From contig JAVCCW010000020.1 of assembly GCA_030765235.1 (NCBI GenBank), positions 1 through 54,030 on the forward strand: DNA of 54,030 nucleotides, read 5' to 3'. The stretch's first letter is position 1, and every line of letters starts with the position of its first letter. The notes under the pieces are model-generated. The model had not been told where the DNA came from. It saw only the letters and a list, made by a program, of their open reading frames with translations, and ran no database searches. Shown one piece after another: positions 29,092 to 38,700 of the stretch. A program made the translations under genes and the position numbers. The stretch comes from Candidatus Gorgyraea atricola. Its GTDB lineage: Bacteria; Omnitrophota; Gorgyraeia; Gorgyraeales; Gorgyraeaceae.

Positions 29092-29120
29092 TTGACAAAA
29101 TAATAATCGTATGATATACT
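29092..29120 (+). promoter_or_regulatory. sigma70-type promoter of the efflux operon
   Basis: TTGACA at 29092-29097 and TATACT at 29115-29120 with a 17-nt spacer. The transcript would start near 29127, about 16 nt before the ATG. Confidence 0.85.
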
Positions 29121-29142
29121 TCTCCCTTACAAGGAGAAGTAT
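29116..29142 (+). promoter_or_regulatory. perfect inverted repeat covering the -10 box, transcript start and ribosome site
   Basis: ATACTTCTCC (29116-29125) and GGAGAAGTAT (29133-29142) are exact reverse complements with a 7-nt gap. The left arm overlaps the -10 hexamer and the right arm contains most of the ribosome site (AAGGAG). It can act as a protein-binding operator. The left arm starts about at the transcript start, so only part of the stem would be in the RNA. Confidence 0.6.
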
Positions 29143-30939
29143 ATGCGCGTTAAGCGTATCATTACATTATATCTTTTTGTTTTAGCAGCAGTTACGCTAT
29201 TTTATCCTACCGTATCATTTGCCTATCCACAGGCAAGCGAACCCATTACTCAATATATAATAGATCTATCCAATGATATCCAGCGCTCTATCCAGGATCC
29301 AGGGGAGTCTATATTGCAGGACTCCAAGGGAGACTTAAAGTTAAAGCTTCTTCTTTCTCCGTGGGGAGAGCTAGAGGATGTGTATGTCTCTGAGTCATCA
29401 GGCAGCGCGCAGCTTGATAACATGTGCCTAAAGGCTGTGTGGATGTATGATAGATTTCCGCCATTTCCAGAAGAGCTTGGAGATGAAGCTCGCTGGGTAG
29501 ATGTGCCGATAATATTTGAGGTTTTGACCGCCGCAACCCCGGAGGTTGCCAGCACGGCAACCTCCGGGGTTGCGGGGTTGGGTGGTGTGGCAGACGCAGT
29601 GGATATTGCATTAGAGAATCGCATGGCTATGAAGATAGCACAAGAAGAAATAGCGCTTTCAAGGCTCAAGATAAGAGAGGCAAGAAGGGCTCTTTTTCCA
29701 GCAGCAAGCCTTAGTTATTTAGAGACTATTGGCAGGACTACTGCCTTGGCCGAGGATTTTACAGATAAGGAATATAAGGTTAAGTTTGAGTACCCGCTCT
29801 ATTATGGGTGGCGGCTCAGGTATGCAGTAGACCAGGCAGTCAGTCACATGAAGGCATCAAGAGAAGGATATAATAAAACAAGACAAGATCTTCAGCTGGA
29901 GGTGGAGACAGCATTTTACTCTTACTTGGCAACCGCCTCTAATGTACAGATACAAAAAGGACTTTTAGAAAAAGCAGAAGAGATCTTTGATATGGCAGAG
30001 AAAAGGTTTGACCGTGAGTTGATCACAAATGTCCAGTTCTTGGAGGTAAGCTCGCAGTTAAAACAGGTTACATATCAGGTCATTTCGAGTGAGAATGACC
30101 TGGCCATGGCAAAACTTGCACTTACACAGGCAATGCACGTAGAGGATTTAGAGGGATTAGTAGATGTGAGGAGCGAATGGGAATCTGTGTTAGAGCAGTC
30201 AGTGCAGGATATAGATATTAGCTTAGAAGAATGCCTGGAATTGGCCTTTAGACATAGGCCTGATTTGAAATCAAAGAGTCATATTGTAGATTTTACAGAC
30301 TATGAGTATAAGATAGCACAATCCAAGAATCAGCTTAAGGTAGATCTAACAGGTTCGTACGGTAAGTCTGGGGGCGCCTATGAATCTGAGACCTTAAACA
30401 TGTCGAATGACTGGTATTTTGGTTTTAGGGCCTCAAAGCCTTTTGGAGGCAATACACTTTCGACTGCCTATACAAAGGAGGAGACCAGCGAAAAACACGG
30501 CCAGACAACACGTACAGAATCTCTTAGTAACTCTGTGGAATTTGGCATACTTGACAACCTGCAGAGTTTTTCAGAAAAGAAGTCCGCAAGTATAGGTCTA
30601 AAAAGGGCAAAGCAGGAATTGGAAAAGATGAAAGAGGGCATTGTTAAAGAGGTAAAGGAATTATATTTGAATTACAGAAAAGTCGTAGTTCAAACAAGAT
30701 CCAATCTCAACAAAATCAAACATAAAGAAGAAGAGCTAAAGATAGCAAAGGCGCGCGCGGGACTGAATGAAATACCCCTGTCAGAGCTTATGCGCGCATA
30801 TACGAATCTGACAGATGAGAAGTCTTATTATATTGAGACATTTGGAAGCCTGTATCAGTCTTTGGCAAAGTTAAATAAGGCCACTGGTTATGTCTTGTTT
30901 CTGGATAGTGAGAGTTTTGAGCTGGCGAATTTAAAATAA
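29143..30939 (+). CDS. TolC-like outer-membrane efflux protein with N-terminal TonB-C-like domain
   Basis: A 598-residue protein with a signal peptide ending near SFAYPQ. Residues about 40-127 look like a TonB C-terminal domain: GDLKLKLLLSPWGELEDVYV, SESSGSAQLDNMCLKAV, RFPPFP and WVDVPIIFEV. The rest is a TolC/OEP protein with two copies of the hairpin helices (ALENRMAMKIAQEEI and LELAFRHRPDLKSKSHI) and the usual beta segments. The seam (residues about 130-145) is encoded by a long DNA hairpin. TolC partners carry substrate from an RND pump across the outer membrane, which fits the next three genes. The TonB-like part is unusual at the front of a TolC protein and may contact a periplasmic partner. 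AAGGAG lies 6 nt before the ATG. Confidence 0.85.
   Translation: MRVKRIITLYLFVLAAVTLFYPTVSFAYPQASEPITQYIIDLSNDIQRSIQDPGESILQDSKGDLKLKLLLSPWGELEDVYVSESSGSAQLDNMCLKAVWMYDRFPPFPEELGDEARWVDVPIIFEVLTAATPEVASTATSGVAGLGGVADAVDIALENRMAMKIAQEEIALSRLKIREARRALFPAASLSYLETIGRTTALAEDFTDKEYKVKFEYPLYYGWRLRYAVDQAVSHMKASREGYNKTRQDLQLEVETAFYSYLATASNVQIQKGLLEKAEEIFDMAEKRFDRELITNVQFLEVSSQLKQVTYQVISSENDLAMAKLALTQAMHVEDLEGLVDVRSEWESVLEQSVQDIDISLEECLELAFRHRPDLKSKSHIVDFTDYEYKIAQSKNQLKVDLTGSYGKSGGAYESETLNMSNDWYFGFRASKPFGGNTLSTAYTKEETSEKHGQTTRTESLSNSVEFGILDNLQSFSEKKSASIGLKRAKQELEKMKEGIVKEVKELYLNYRKVVVQTRSNLNKIKHKEEELKIAKARAGLNEIPLSELMRAYTNLTDEKSYYIETFGSLYQSLAKLNKATGYVLFLDSESFELANLK
29531..29575. repeat. perfect 20-bp-stem hairpin in frame within the tolC-like gene
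   Basis: CCGCAACCCCGGAGGTTGCC (29531-29550) pairs exactly with 29556-29575 across a 5-nt loop. It is read in frame and encodes the Ala/Thr/Gly-rich linker between the TonB-C-like and TolC domains. Confidence 0.9.
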
Positions 30940-30955
30940 CAGATACGAGGATGAT

Positions 30956-32155
30956 ATGAAGAAAAAATATAAGAAGTTACTGATAGGATTTATTCTTTTA
31001 TGGGTAGTGGGATTTGCTGTTGTGTGGGGGGTGACATTGCTCAAGAAGGGCTCTGCCAAAAAGGAAAAGGCCCCGGAAATGCTTGAGATGGCTGAGCAGG
31101 GACAACAACCGCCAGCGCAGAAAAAAGAGGCAGTGCCAGTGCGATGCTATAGGACAGCCTTAATGTATTTTAAGGATGACTTACCTGTGATGGGAACTGT
31201 AAGAGGAGCACAGGAAATAACTTGTAAATTCGAGATAAATGGGGTAGTAGATGCTATCAATTATAGAGAAGGAGATATTATTTATAAGGATGATTTAATA
31301 GCTACCCTGAATAAAAAAGATGTGCAGCTAAAGATAGATTATGCCAAAAGTAAGTTAGAATCTGCCAGGATACAACACTTGGCAGCTCAGAAAAAGCTCG
31401 ACATTCATAAGAGTCTATATGAGATAGGCGGGATTATAAAGGCAAAATTAGAAGAGGTGGAGTTAGAAGTAAAGAGCGCAGAACTGCAGGTGGAATCAGC
31501 TGAAGTAGAGCTTAAATCAGCAGAATCAGAGTTTGAAAAGACAAACTTGCATGCTCCCAGAGACGGGGTCTTGGGTTCCAAGGATGTTGAAGTGGGGGAA
31601 TTTGTTACGTCTAACGATAAGATCGCTACATTGTATAATACCATGCAGGTCTTTGTGGAATTAGGCATAGTAGAAAAGGATATAGAAAAGCTTGCGCTCG
31701 AGCAGGATACAGCAGTCACAGTAGATGCGTATCGTGGCGTCGATTTTAAAGGTATCATTGATAACATAGTCCCTATTATCGAGGGGAAATCCAGGACGCT
31801 TACTGTAAGAGTAGTAATAGAAAATGAAGACGCAATGCTTTTGCCAGGCATGTTTGCAAGGGCCTTGATTACTATAGCTGAATTTGAAGATGCAATAGTG
31901 GTCCCCAGCATGAGCATAAACAAGACAGAGGACGAAGGTTATAATGCCTTTATTGTAAATGAGGACGCAGGCACTGTTGAAATGAGGCCTGTAGAGGTCG
32001 CATATGTTACTACTGATTACACTGTGATCGCTTCTGGCATCGCAGAAGGAGAGTTGGTTGTTTCTGATACACCGCAGGAGCTCAAAGACGGAATGGATGT
32101 TGACGTTATAGAAGTGCAGGAACCAGAAGTGCAGGAGCCAGGTGTTGAAGAATGA
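30956..32155 (+). CDS. RND membrane-fusion (periplasmic adaptor) protein
   Basis: A 399-residue protein of the HlyD/AcrA type. An N-terminal membrane anchor (LLIGFILLWVVGFAVVW) is followed by a lipoyl-like half (GVVDAINYREGDIIYKDDLI), a helical hairpin of about 90 residues rich in KLE/AEL repeats, the second lipoyl half (LHAPRDGVLGSKDVEVGEFV) and beta-barrel domains (LLPGMFARALITI, AIVVPSMSI). It joins the RND permeases to the TolC-like protein. It starts 16 nt after that gene and overlaps the first permease gene by 4 nt (ATGA), so translation is probably coupled. The C-terminus has short EVQEP repeats. Confidence 0.93.
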   Translation: MKKKYKKLLIGFILLWVVGFAVVWGVTLLKKGSAKKEKAPEMLEMAEQGQQPPAQKKEAVPVRCYRTALMYFKDDLPVMGTVRGAQEITCKFEINGVVDAINYREGDIIYKDDLIATLNKKDVQLKIDYAKSKLESARIQHLAAQKKLDIHKSLYEIGGIIKAKLEEVELEVKSAELQVESAEVELKSAESEFEKTNLHAPRDGVLGSKDVEVGEFVTSNDKIATLYNTMQVFVELGIVEKDIEKLALEQDTAVTVDAYRGVDFKGIIDNIVPIIEGKSRTLTVRVVIENEDAMLLPGMFARALITIAEFEDAIVVPSMSINKTEDEGYNAFIVNEDAGTVEMRPVEVAYVTTDYTVIASGIAEGELVVSDTPQELKDGMDVDVIEVQEPEVQEPGVEE

Positions 32156-35100
32156 AAATTCCAGAATTTTCGGTAAATCGACCTGTTACGACCTCCATGT
32201 TTTTCATAGGCGTGCTGATGCTGGGTTTTATATCATTGACACGCCTGCCCCAGGAACTTTTCCCTTCAGTTACTTATCCAGTACTTACCATAGTTACCGG
32301 ATATGAGAATGCCGCCCCAGAAGAAGTAGAAACCCTTATTACAAAGACAGTAGAAGAGACGGTTGGCACTGTGAGCAACCTGAAGCGCATAAGCTCTGTA
32401 TCCAAAGAAGGCGTTTCGATCGTTACAGCTGAATTTGGATGGGGCACGAATATGGATTTTGCCTCTCTTGGTGTGCGCGAAAAAATAGATCTTGTAAAGG
32501 AGCGCTTGCCGCTTGGCTCTGCTGATCCCATAGTGATGAAATTCAATCCATTTGAGCTCCCTGTTATCACATTAAGTATCACAGGAGATAAATCTCCTGC
32601 AGAACTGTTAAGGCTTTCGAGGAAGTTCGTAGAGGACGAGCTGGAAAAGGTTGAAGGCGTGGCTTCTGCCAATGTAGTTGGCGGGTTGGAACGGGAGATA
32701 CTTGTTTCTGTAGATGAAGGGAGACTACGGGCTTCAAATATTTCTATAACGAAGATAGTGGATGGCTTGAAATCATCTAATCTAAATTATCCGGCTGGTA
32801 CAGTAGAAGAACACTTTTACGAATATCTTATAAGGACCATGGGAGAGTTCAAGGTAGTGTCGGATATAAGTGAGACGATTGTCGGAAAGGATAAGGCGGA
32901 TGAGCAATCTGCGTTTATGCGAGGACAGCGTCGCCAGATGCCAGGCAAGGAAAGGAGGCTCATATATCTAAAAGATATTGCCCAGATAAAAGACGCGTTT
33001 CAGGAAAAGACAAGCATCTCTCGTTATAACGGATCAGAAAATATATCCATATCAGTGCAGAAACAGGCTGGCGTTAATACCATACGCGTAGCGGAGAAGG
33101 TAAAGGAGAAACTGAAACAAATGGAGGAAGATTTACCATCAGGTATGGATGTAAAGATTATTTATGACCAGTCGATATTCATAAAACAGTCAATACGCGG
33201 GGTCATGGACGCAGCTATACAGGGAGGCCTGCTCGCCTTTCTGGTGCTGTTTGTATTTTTAAGAAATATAAAGGCCTCTTTGATAGTGGCAGGCTCTATG
33301 CCCATATCTATTATGGTTGCCTTCACCCTTATGTATTTTAATGGGATCACGCTGAACATGCTTTCTTTAGGCGGCCTTGCTCTTGGTATTGGTATGCTGG
33401 TTGATAGTGCCATAGTTGTTATTGAAAATATCTATAATCATCTTCAGAAGAAGGAAGATATAAAGGAGGCGAGTAAGGTAGGCGCCAGCGAGGTCTCAGC
33501 ATCTATATTTTCTTCAACGCTTACTACAGTAGCTGTATTTTTGCCCATGGTGTTTGTTGTGGGTGTAGCAGGCCAGCTATTTAAGGAACTGGCATTTACT
33601 GTAACATTCTCACTCGTGGCCTCTTTAGTAGTGGCACTTTCTCTGATACCGAGGCTGGCAGCAATAAAGGGCAGATCACCTGGCAAAGGTAAAGGCGGCC
33701 CGACCTTAAACACGGATACGTCTGTATTTGGCTTAAAACCTCTTTATTCTAAGGTCATACCTAAGGTATTGAAGCACAGGTGGATCTTTTTAATCGCTGT
33801 AGTTATTGTGTTTATTATGAGCCTGGGTCTATTTTTCGTTATAGATAAGGAGTTTATGCCAAAGATAGACCAGCGCGAATTTATTATGAAGATAAACATG
33901 CAAAGCGGTACAAAATTAGACGTCACGGATGGTGTCGTAGGAAGAATAGAAAGAGTACTTATTGACACAGAGGAGATAGAGGGCGTTGCTGTAAGTATAG
34001 GTTCGGTTAAGAAAAGAGATTACTCGCAGGGCATTGAGACCTTGGGCTCTCATCAGTCGCAGATCATAGTAAATCTTAAAAGAGGCAGGAAATGGGCCGC
34101 GACCTCAGATGTAATAAAAAGATTGAAGCCCAAATTCGATGATCTTAATTTGGAAGGAGCGGAAATAGAGTATATTTTACAGGAGAGCATTTTTAAAAGC
34201 GCTCTCCAGGGTTCAGCCCCTGTTGTGGTTGAGATAAAAGGAAAGGATCTTAAGAAGGTAGAAGAGATCTCACGTTATGTTCAAAAAGGCTTTGCCGGCA
34301 TAGAAGGTATTTATGGTATTCGCACGAGCCTTACCCAGCCCTCGCCCGAGACAAAGGTAAATATTATAAAGGATAAGGCAGCGCTTTATAATCTTTCGAT
34401 AGCTGTGATAGCGCAGGCCGCTCACACTGCCATAAAAGGCGTAGTAGCAACTAAATTTAAGGAAGAAGGAAGGGAGATAGATGTAAGGGTCAGGTTAAGG
34501 GAGGAAGGCCGCTCTCGACTTGGACAGGTCAGAAACATCCTTATCCATTCGCCGCTTGATATAGAGGTGCCGCTGTCAGAGGTAGCATATATAGCACAGG
34601 GCGTTGGGCCGAGCGAGATAAGACGGCTTGACCAGCAAAGGACAGTCCTTGTGACAGCGAATATAAAGGACCGGGCGCTGGACAAGGTTATAATGGATGT
34701 AAGTACGCTTTTAAAGAAGATTGAGATTGAGAAGATTGGCCATGTCGAGGGATTGAGTGAAGCAGAAAAAGAGCTTACCATGTCTTTATCAGGTGAAAGC
34801 CAGCAGATGAGCGAGTCTTTTAATTCTTTGAGATTTGCATTGATCTTGTCGATACTCATGGTGTATATGATAATGGCTGCGCAGTTCGAGTCATTATGGC
34901 AGCCTTTTGTGATTATGTTTACAGTGCCTCTGTCCCTCGTGGGAGTATTCGTGGTATTATTTTTAACACACACGCCTCTAAGCGTTGTTGTAATGCTGGG
35001 TGTTATAATCCTGGGAGGGATCGTTGTCAATAATGGCATTATCTTGATTGACTGTATAAATAGGCTGCGCGCAAAGGGCGTTGAATTGATCGAGGCGGTT

Positions 35101-35703
35101 ATAGAATCTGGTAAGACAAGGCTCAGGCCTATCTTTATGACTACCATGACTACAGTGCTGGGGCTTTTTCCATTGGCATTGGGATTATCAGAAGGTTCAG
35201 CCCTGCAGAGCCCCATGGCAATAACAGTAATGGGTGGGCTTATGGTGTCTACAGTGCTGACACTTTTTGTAATACCTTGCGCGTATACTATTGTGGCTGG
35301 GGTTATTGGAGAAAAGTCAGTATCAAAGCCTGCGTCTGTAGCAGCGCTGCCTGCAGTAGCGCCTGTAGCAGTGCCTGCAGCTCCAGTAGTCCAGGAAAAG
35401 AAAGAGGTCATTGAGCTGCCTCCTCCGCCAGCTGCGCCTAAGCCTGAACCTAAGCCTGAATCTAAGCCTGAGCCAAAAGCAGCAGAGCCTCCAAAACCGC
35501 CAGTCCCACAGAAATTAAATAGGAGACAGGAGGAGTTAGTGGAGCATTTGAAAAAGGCTGGCAAGATTACGCGCAAAGAATATTCAGAACTATTTAAGAT
35601 ATCCGTACCTACAGCAGCCAGGGATTTAAAAGAATTGACCAATAAAGATGTGCTGATCGCCCACGGCCCCCTTGGCCCGGGGCGATGGTATGAATTGAAA
35701 TGA
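32152..35703 (+). CDS. RND efflux permease (HAE1-like) with C-terminal Pro-rich linker and winged-helix domain
   Basis: An 1183-residue protein. Residues 1-1055 are a normal RND permease: start FSVNRPVTTSMFFIGVLML, two porter regions, and TM4 GMLVDSAIVVIENI with a single acidic proton-relay residue (D418, followed by Ser where AcrB has a second Asp). TM10 reads GGIVVNNGIILID. A Pro/Ala/Lys linker (about 1062-1120, PEPKPESKPEPK-type) then leads to a winged-helix-like domain (about 1120-1183): RRQEELVEHLKKAGKITRKE, SVPTAARDLKEL and GPGRWYELK. RND permease termini face the cytosol, so the domain could reach DNA. Ordinary HAE1 pumps end near 1050 residues. It overlaps the next permease gene by 4 nt. 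Confidence 0.9.
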   Translation: MKIPEFSVNRPVTTSMFFIGVLMLGFISLTRLPQELFPSVTYPVLTIVTGYENAAPEEVETLITKTVEETVGTVSNLKRISSVSKEGVSIVTAEFGWGTNMDFASLGVREKIDLVKERLPLGSADPIVMKFNPFELPVITLSITGDKSPAELLRLSRKFVEDELEKVEGVASANVVGGLEREILVSVDEGRLRASNISITKIVDGLKSSNLNYPAGTVEEHFYEYLIRTMGEFKVVSDISETIVGKDKADEQSAFMRGQRRQMPGKERRLIYLKDIAQIKDAFQEKTSISRYNGSENISISVQKQAGVNTIRVAEKVKEKLKQMEEDLPSGMDVKIIYDQSIFIKQSIRGVMDAAIQGGLLAFLVLFVFLRNIKASLIVAGSMPISIMVAFTLMYFNGITLNMLSLGGLALGIGMLVDSAIVVIENIYNHLQKKEDIKEASKVGASEVSASIFSSTLTTVAVFLPMVFVVGVAGQLFKELAFTVTFSLVASLVVALSLIPRLAAIKGRSPGKGKGGPTLNTDTSVFGLKPLYSKVIPKVLKHRWIFLIAVVIVFIMSLGLFFVIDKEFMPKIDQREFIMKINMQSGTKLDVTDGVVGRIERVLIDTEEIEGVAVSIGSVKKRDYSQGIETLGSHQSQIIVNLKRGRKWAATSDVIKRLKPKFDDLNLEGAEIEYILQESIFKSALQGSAPVVVEIKGKDLKKVEEISRYVQKGFAGIEGIYGIRTSLTQPSPETKVNIIKDKAALYNLSIAVIAQAAHTAIKGVVATKFKEEGREIDVRVRLREEGRSRLGQVRNILIHSPLDIEVPLSEVAYIAQGVGPSEIRRLDQQRTVLVTANIKDRALDKVIMDVSTLLKKIEIEKIGHVEGLSEAEKELTMSLSGESQQMSESFNSLRFALILSILMVYMIMAAQFESLWQPFVIMFTVPLSLVGVFVVLFLTHTPLSVVVMLGVIILGGIVVNNGIILIDCINRLRAKGVELIEAVIESGKTRLRPIFMTTMTTVLGLFPLALGLSEGSALQSPMAITVMGGLMVSTVLTLFVIPCAYTIVAGVIGEKSVSKPASVAALPAVAPVAVPAAPVVQEKKEVIELPPPPAAPKPEPKPESKPEPKAAEPPKPPVPQKLNRRQEELVEHLKKAGKITRKEYSELFKISVPTAARDLKELTNKDVLIAHGPLGPGRWYELK

Positions 35704-38700
35704 ATCTCTCAGAACTCTCAGTAAAACGGCCGATCACGATATTTATGCTATTTCTTGGCATAGTACTCGTGGGGTTTGTATCTCTGCAAAGACTTCCCGT
35801 TGAATTAAAACCAAATGTAGCATATGGCGACATAAGTATTAGTGTGGCTGTCAGGGGCGGTATGCCTCCAGAGGAGGTAGAAAACCTTGTTACTAAGCCT
35901 ATAGAAGAGGCGGTGTCTACAGTCAGCTATTTAGAGAACCTGTATTCTACATCAAAGGCAGGGGAATCAAGGATATGGCTTGAGTTTGAGCCAGGCACCA
36001 ATATGAATTTTTCCGCGCTCGAAGTAAGAGAAAAATTTTCAAAGATACGGGATAAACTCCCTCGCGAAATACAGAAACCCATTATAGCCCAGTATAAAGA
36101 GTCTGATGCACCAGTACTCTTGCTGGTCGTTAGCGGAGAGGATTATACACCTGAGATGTTAAGAAAGGTGGTTGACGAGCAGATAAAAGAGCGGATACTT
36201 CGCGTCGAGGGCGTTGCAAATGTCGATGTCTATGGAGGCCGGGAGCGTAAGATATTAGTCGAGGTAGATAAGCATAAGCTTTATCAATATAATATCCCCA
36301 TGGAGCTTGTTGTTAATTCGCTGGGCGCGAATAACCTAAATCTACTGGCAGGCGATATAAAACGCAGGAAAGATAAATACCTCATAAGGGTAATCGGAGA
36401 ATTTGAATCTGTTGAGGACATCAAGGGTATAGGTGTGACAGTTACGCCGCAAGGCTCTATTATTAAACTTGAGGAAATCGCTAAGGTAAGGGATTCTTTT
36501 TTGGAACCTGTCAGTTATGCAAGGACTGACATAGAGCCGGTCGTGTCTCTCTATATACAAAAGGAGTCAACAGCCAATACAATACAGGTGGTAGCTGATG
36601 CCCAGAAGGAGATAGAACTTTTAAAGACCCAGCTGGATGAGGGGATATTTATAAAAGAGACCCTGAACCAGGCAAAGACTATACAAAATGCCATAGACGC
36701 TGTTAAGACATCGCTTCTTTATGGAGCAATACTTGCAGTGTTAGTACTTTTATTATTCTTAAGGGATCTCACCCCGACCTTTATAATCGCCGTTACAATG
36801 CCGATATCAGTCATGGCTACTTTTATATTGATGTATTTTAACAATATTTCCATCAATGTCATGACGCTCAGCGGCCTGGCACTAGGCATAGGTATGCTCG
36901 TGGATAATTCTATCGTAGTGCTCGATAATATTGATAAGAAAAAAAAGAAAGTAATATTTTCCAGGGAAGATTGGAAGACGCAATATTCACGGGCAGCTAT
37001 AGGCGGCGCTTCAGAAGTGGGCCTGGCAATACTCGCATCCACCATAACAACGATAATCGTGTTTTTGCCTTTTGTCTTTGTGAATAAAGCGATGCGTATG
37101 TTTTGGAGCGGCCTTGCATTGACTGTAACGTATTCTCTTTTAAGTTCTCTGTTTGTGGCGCTGACGCTTGTGCCTATGCTTTCAGATCTGATAAAAAGAA
37201 GGGTTGTCAAGGCAAAGTCTAAGACGCCAAACCCAGCAATGCTTAAGATAAAGAAATTTTTAGACATCCAGACCTACTATAGGAGATTTTTAGAATTTAG
37301 CCTGCGATTAAGATATATGTTTGTTGCAATATCCTTTGGCATATTGTTCCTTGCTGTATTAATAGGGGGAAAGCTAGATAAGGAATTTATGGCTGGCACA
37401 GAGGAAGGCAGATTCACTATGTTTGTGGAGTTGGAGCCTGGTGCAAAACTTGACATTACCGATAAGATGGTAAAAGAGATAGAAGAGCTCCTTTTAGAAG
37501 TACCTGAAATAAAAACTTTTACTTCCCGTGTAGAGCCATGGTCCAGTAAGGTGTACGTGAAACTTTTGCCGCTCGCTAAACGAGGACGTTCAACTAAGGC
37601 TGTAATTGATGACATACGAGCTCTCGCCAAGACAGTTGAACATAGATATAAAGGAGGTTTTATATATTTTTCAGAGATAGAAGAGAAGGGACTAAAGGAG
37701 ATCGTGGTGGATCTCTATGGCTATGATTATGCTGTATTAAAGGAGTTAGCTGTTTCAATAGCTACAAGGTTTGGCACCGTAGAGGGTTTTGAGGATATAA
37801 GGATGTCCAGGATCAGCGGAAGACCTGAATGGGGCATTCACGTGGATAGAAAACTGGCAGGTGCGTATGGTTTAACTGTAAAGGATGTGGCTGATACCCT
37901 TCATTCAGAAGTAAGAGGCCTGAGGGCGACTTTGTACCATACAGAGGCCAGGGAAGTCGCAACTATATCGCGTTTGAGAAAAGAAGACAGGGACCGTCTG
38001 GATGATTTGCGTAAGCTCGTGCTTTTTTCAAAAGAAGGCCATCCTATTTTGCTGGAACAGGTCGCAGATTTTACAGCTCAGATCGGCTCCAGTGAGATAG
38101 TGAGAAAAAATAAAATGAGGGTGGTGCATATAACTGCCATGGTTACAGGACAGTCGCTTGTAGAGGCTGCATCAAATATAAAGGCAAATCTTTCTGATAT
38201 GGAATTTCCAAAGGATTATTATTATAGGATCGGCGGAAATTTTGAGAGAAATATAAAAAAGAGCCAAGAATTGTGGCAGTTTCCATTTTCTTTTAAGCCG
38301 CCATACGTTAGAATGCCAGGCGCTTTTTACCTGACACTGATTTTAGTATATTTAGTGCTTGCATCTCTTTTTGAATCGTATACGCAGCCTCTTATAATAG
38401 TATTTTCTGTGCCACTATCAGCAATCGGAGTAGTTTCTGCGTTAAAGATCGCAGACAAATCGATTAGTTTTGGTGTAATGATCGGTTCTATTATGCTCGC
38501 AGGAATCGTTGTAAATAATGCTATTGTTTTGGTGGACAGGATTAACTTTTTGAGGAGAGAGCAGGGAATGGATCTGCTGGAGTCATTGATTGAATCAGGA
38601 GCAGATCGCTTAAGGCCAATAGCTATGACCACCTCTACGACCATCCTTGGGCTTATGCCAATGGCCTTTGACAGAAGTGAATCAGCAAATCTGTGGTCTC

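Noticed and set aside
34422-35642. 406-codon reading frame on the minus strand opposite the first RND permease
   Set aside because: It is rich in Ser, Thr, Ile and Pro, has no recognisable domain, and lies over a certain gene. It is a codon-bias shadow.
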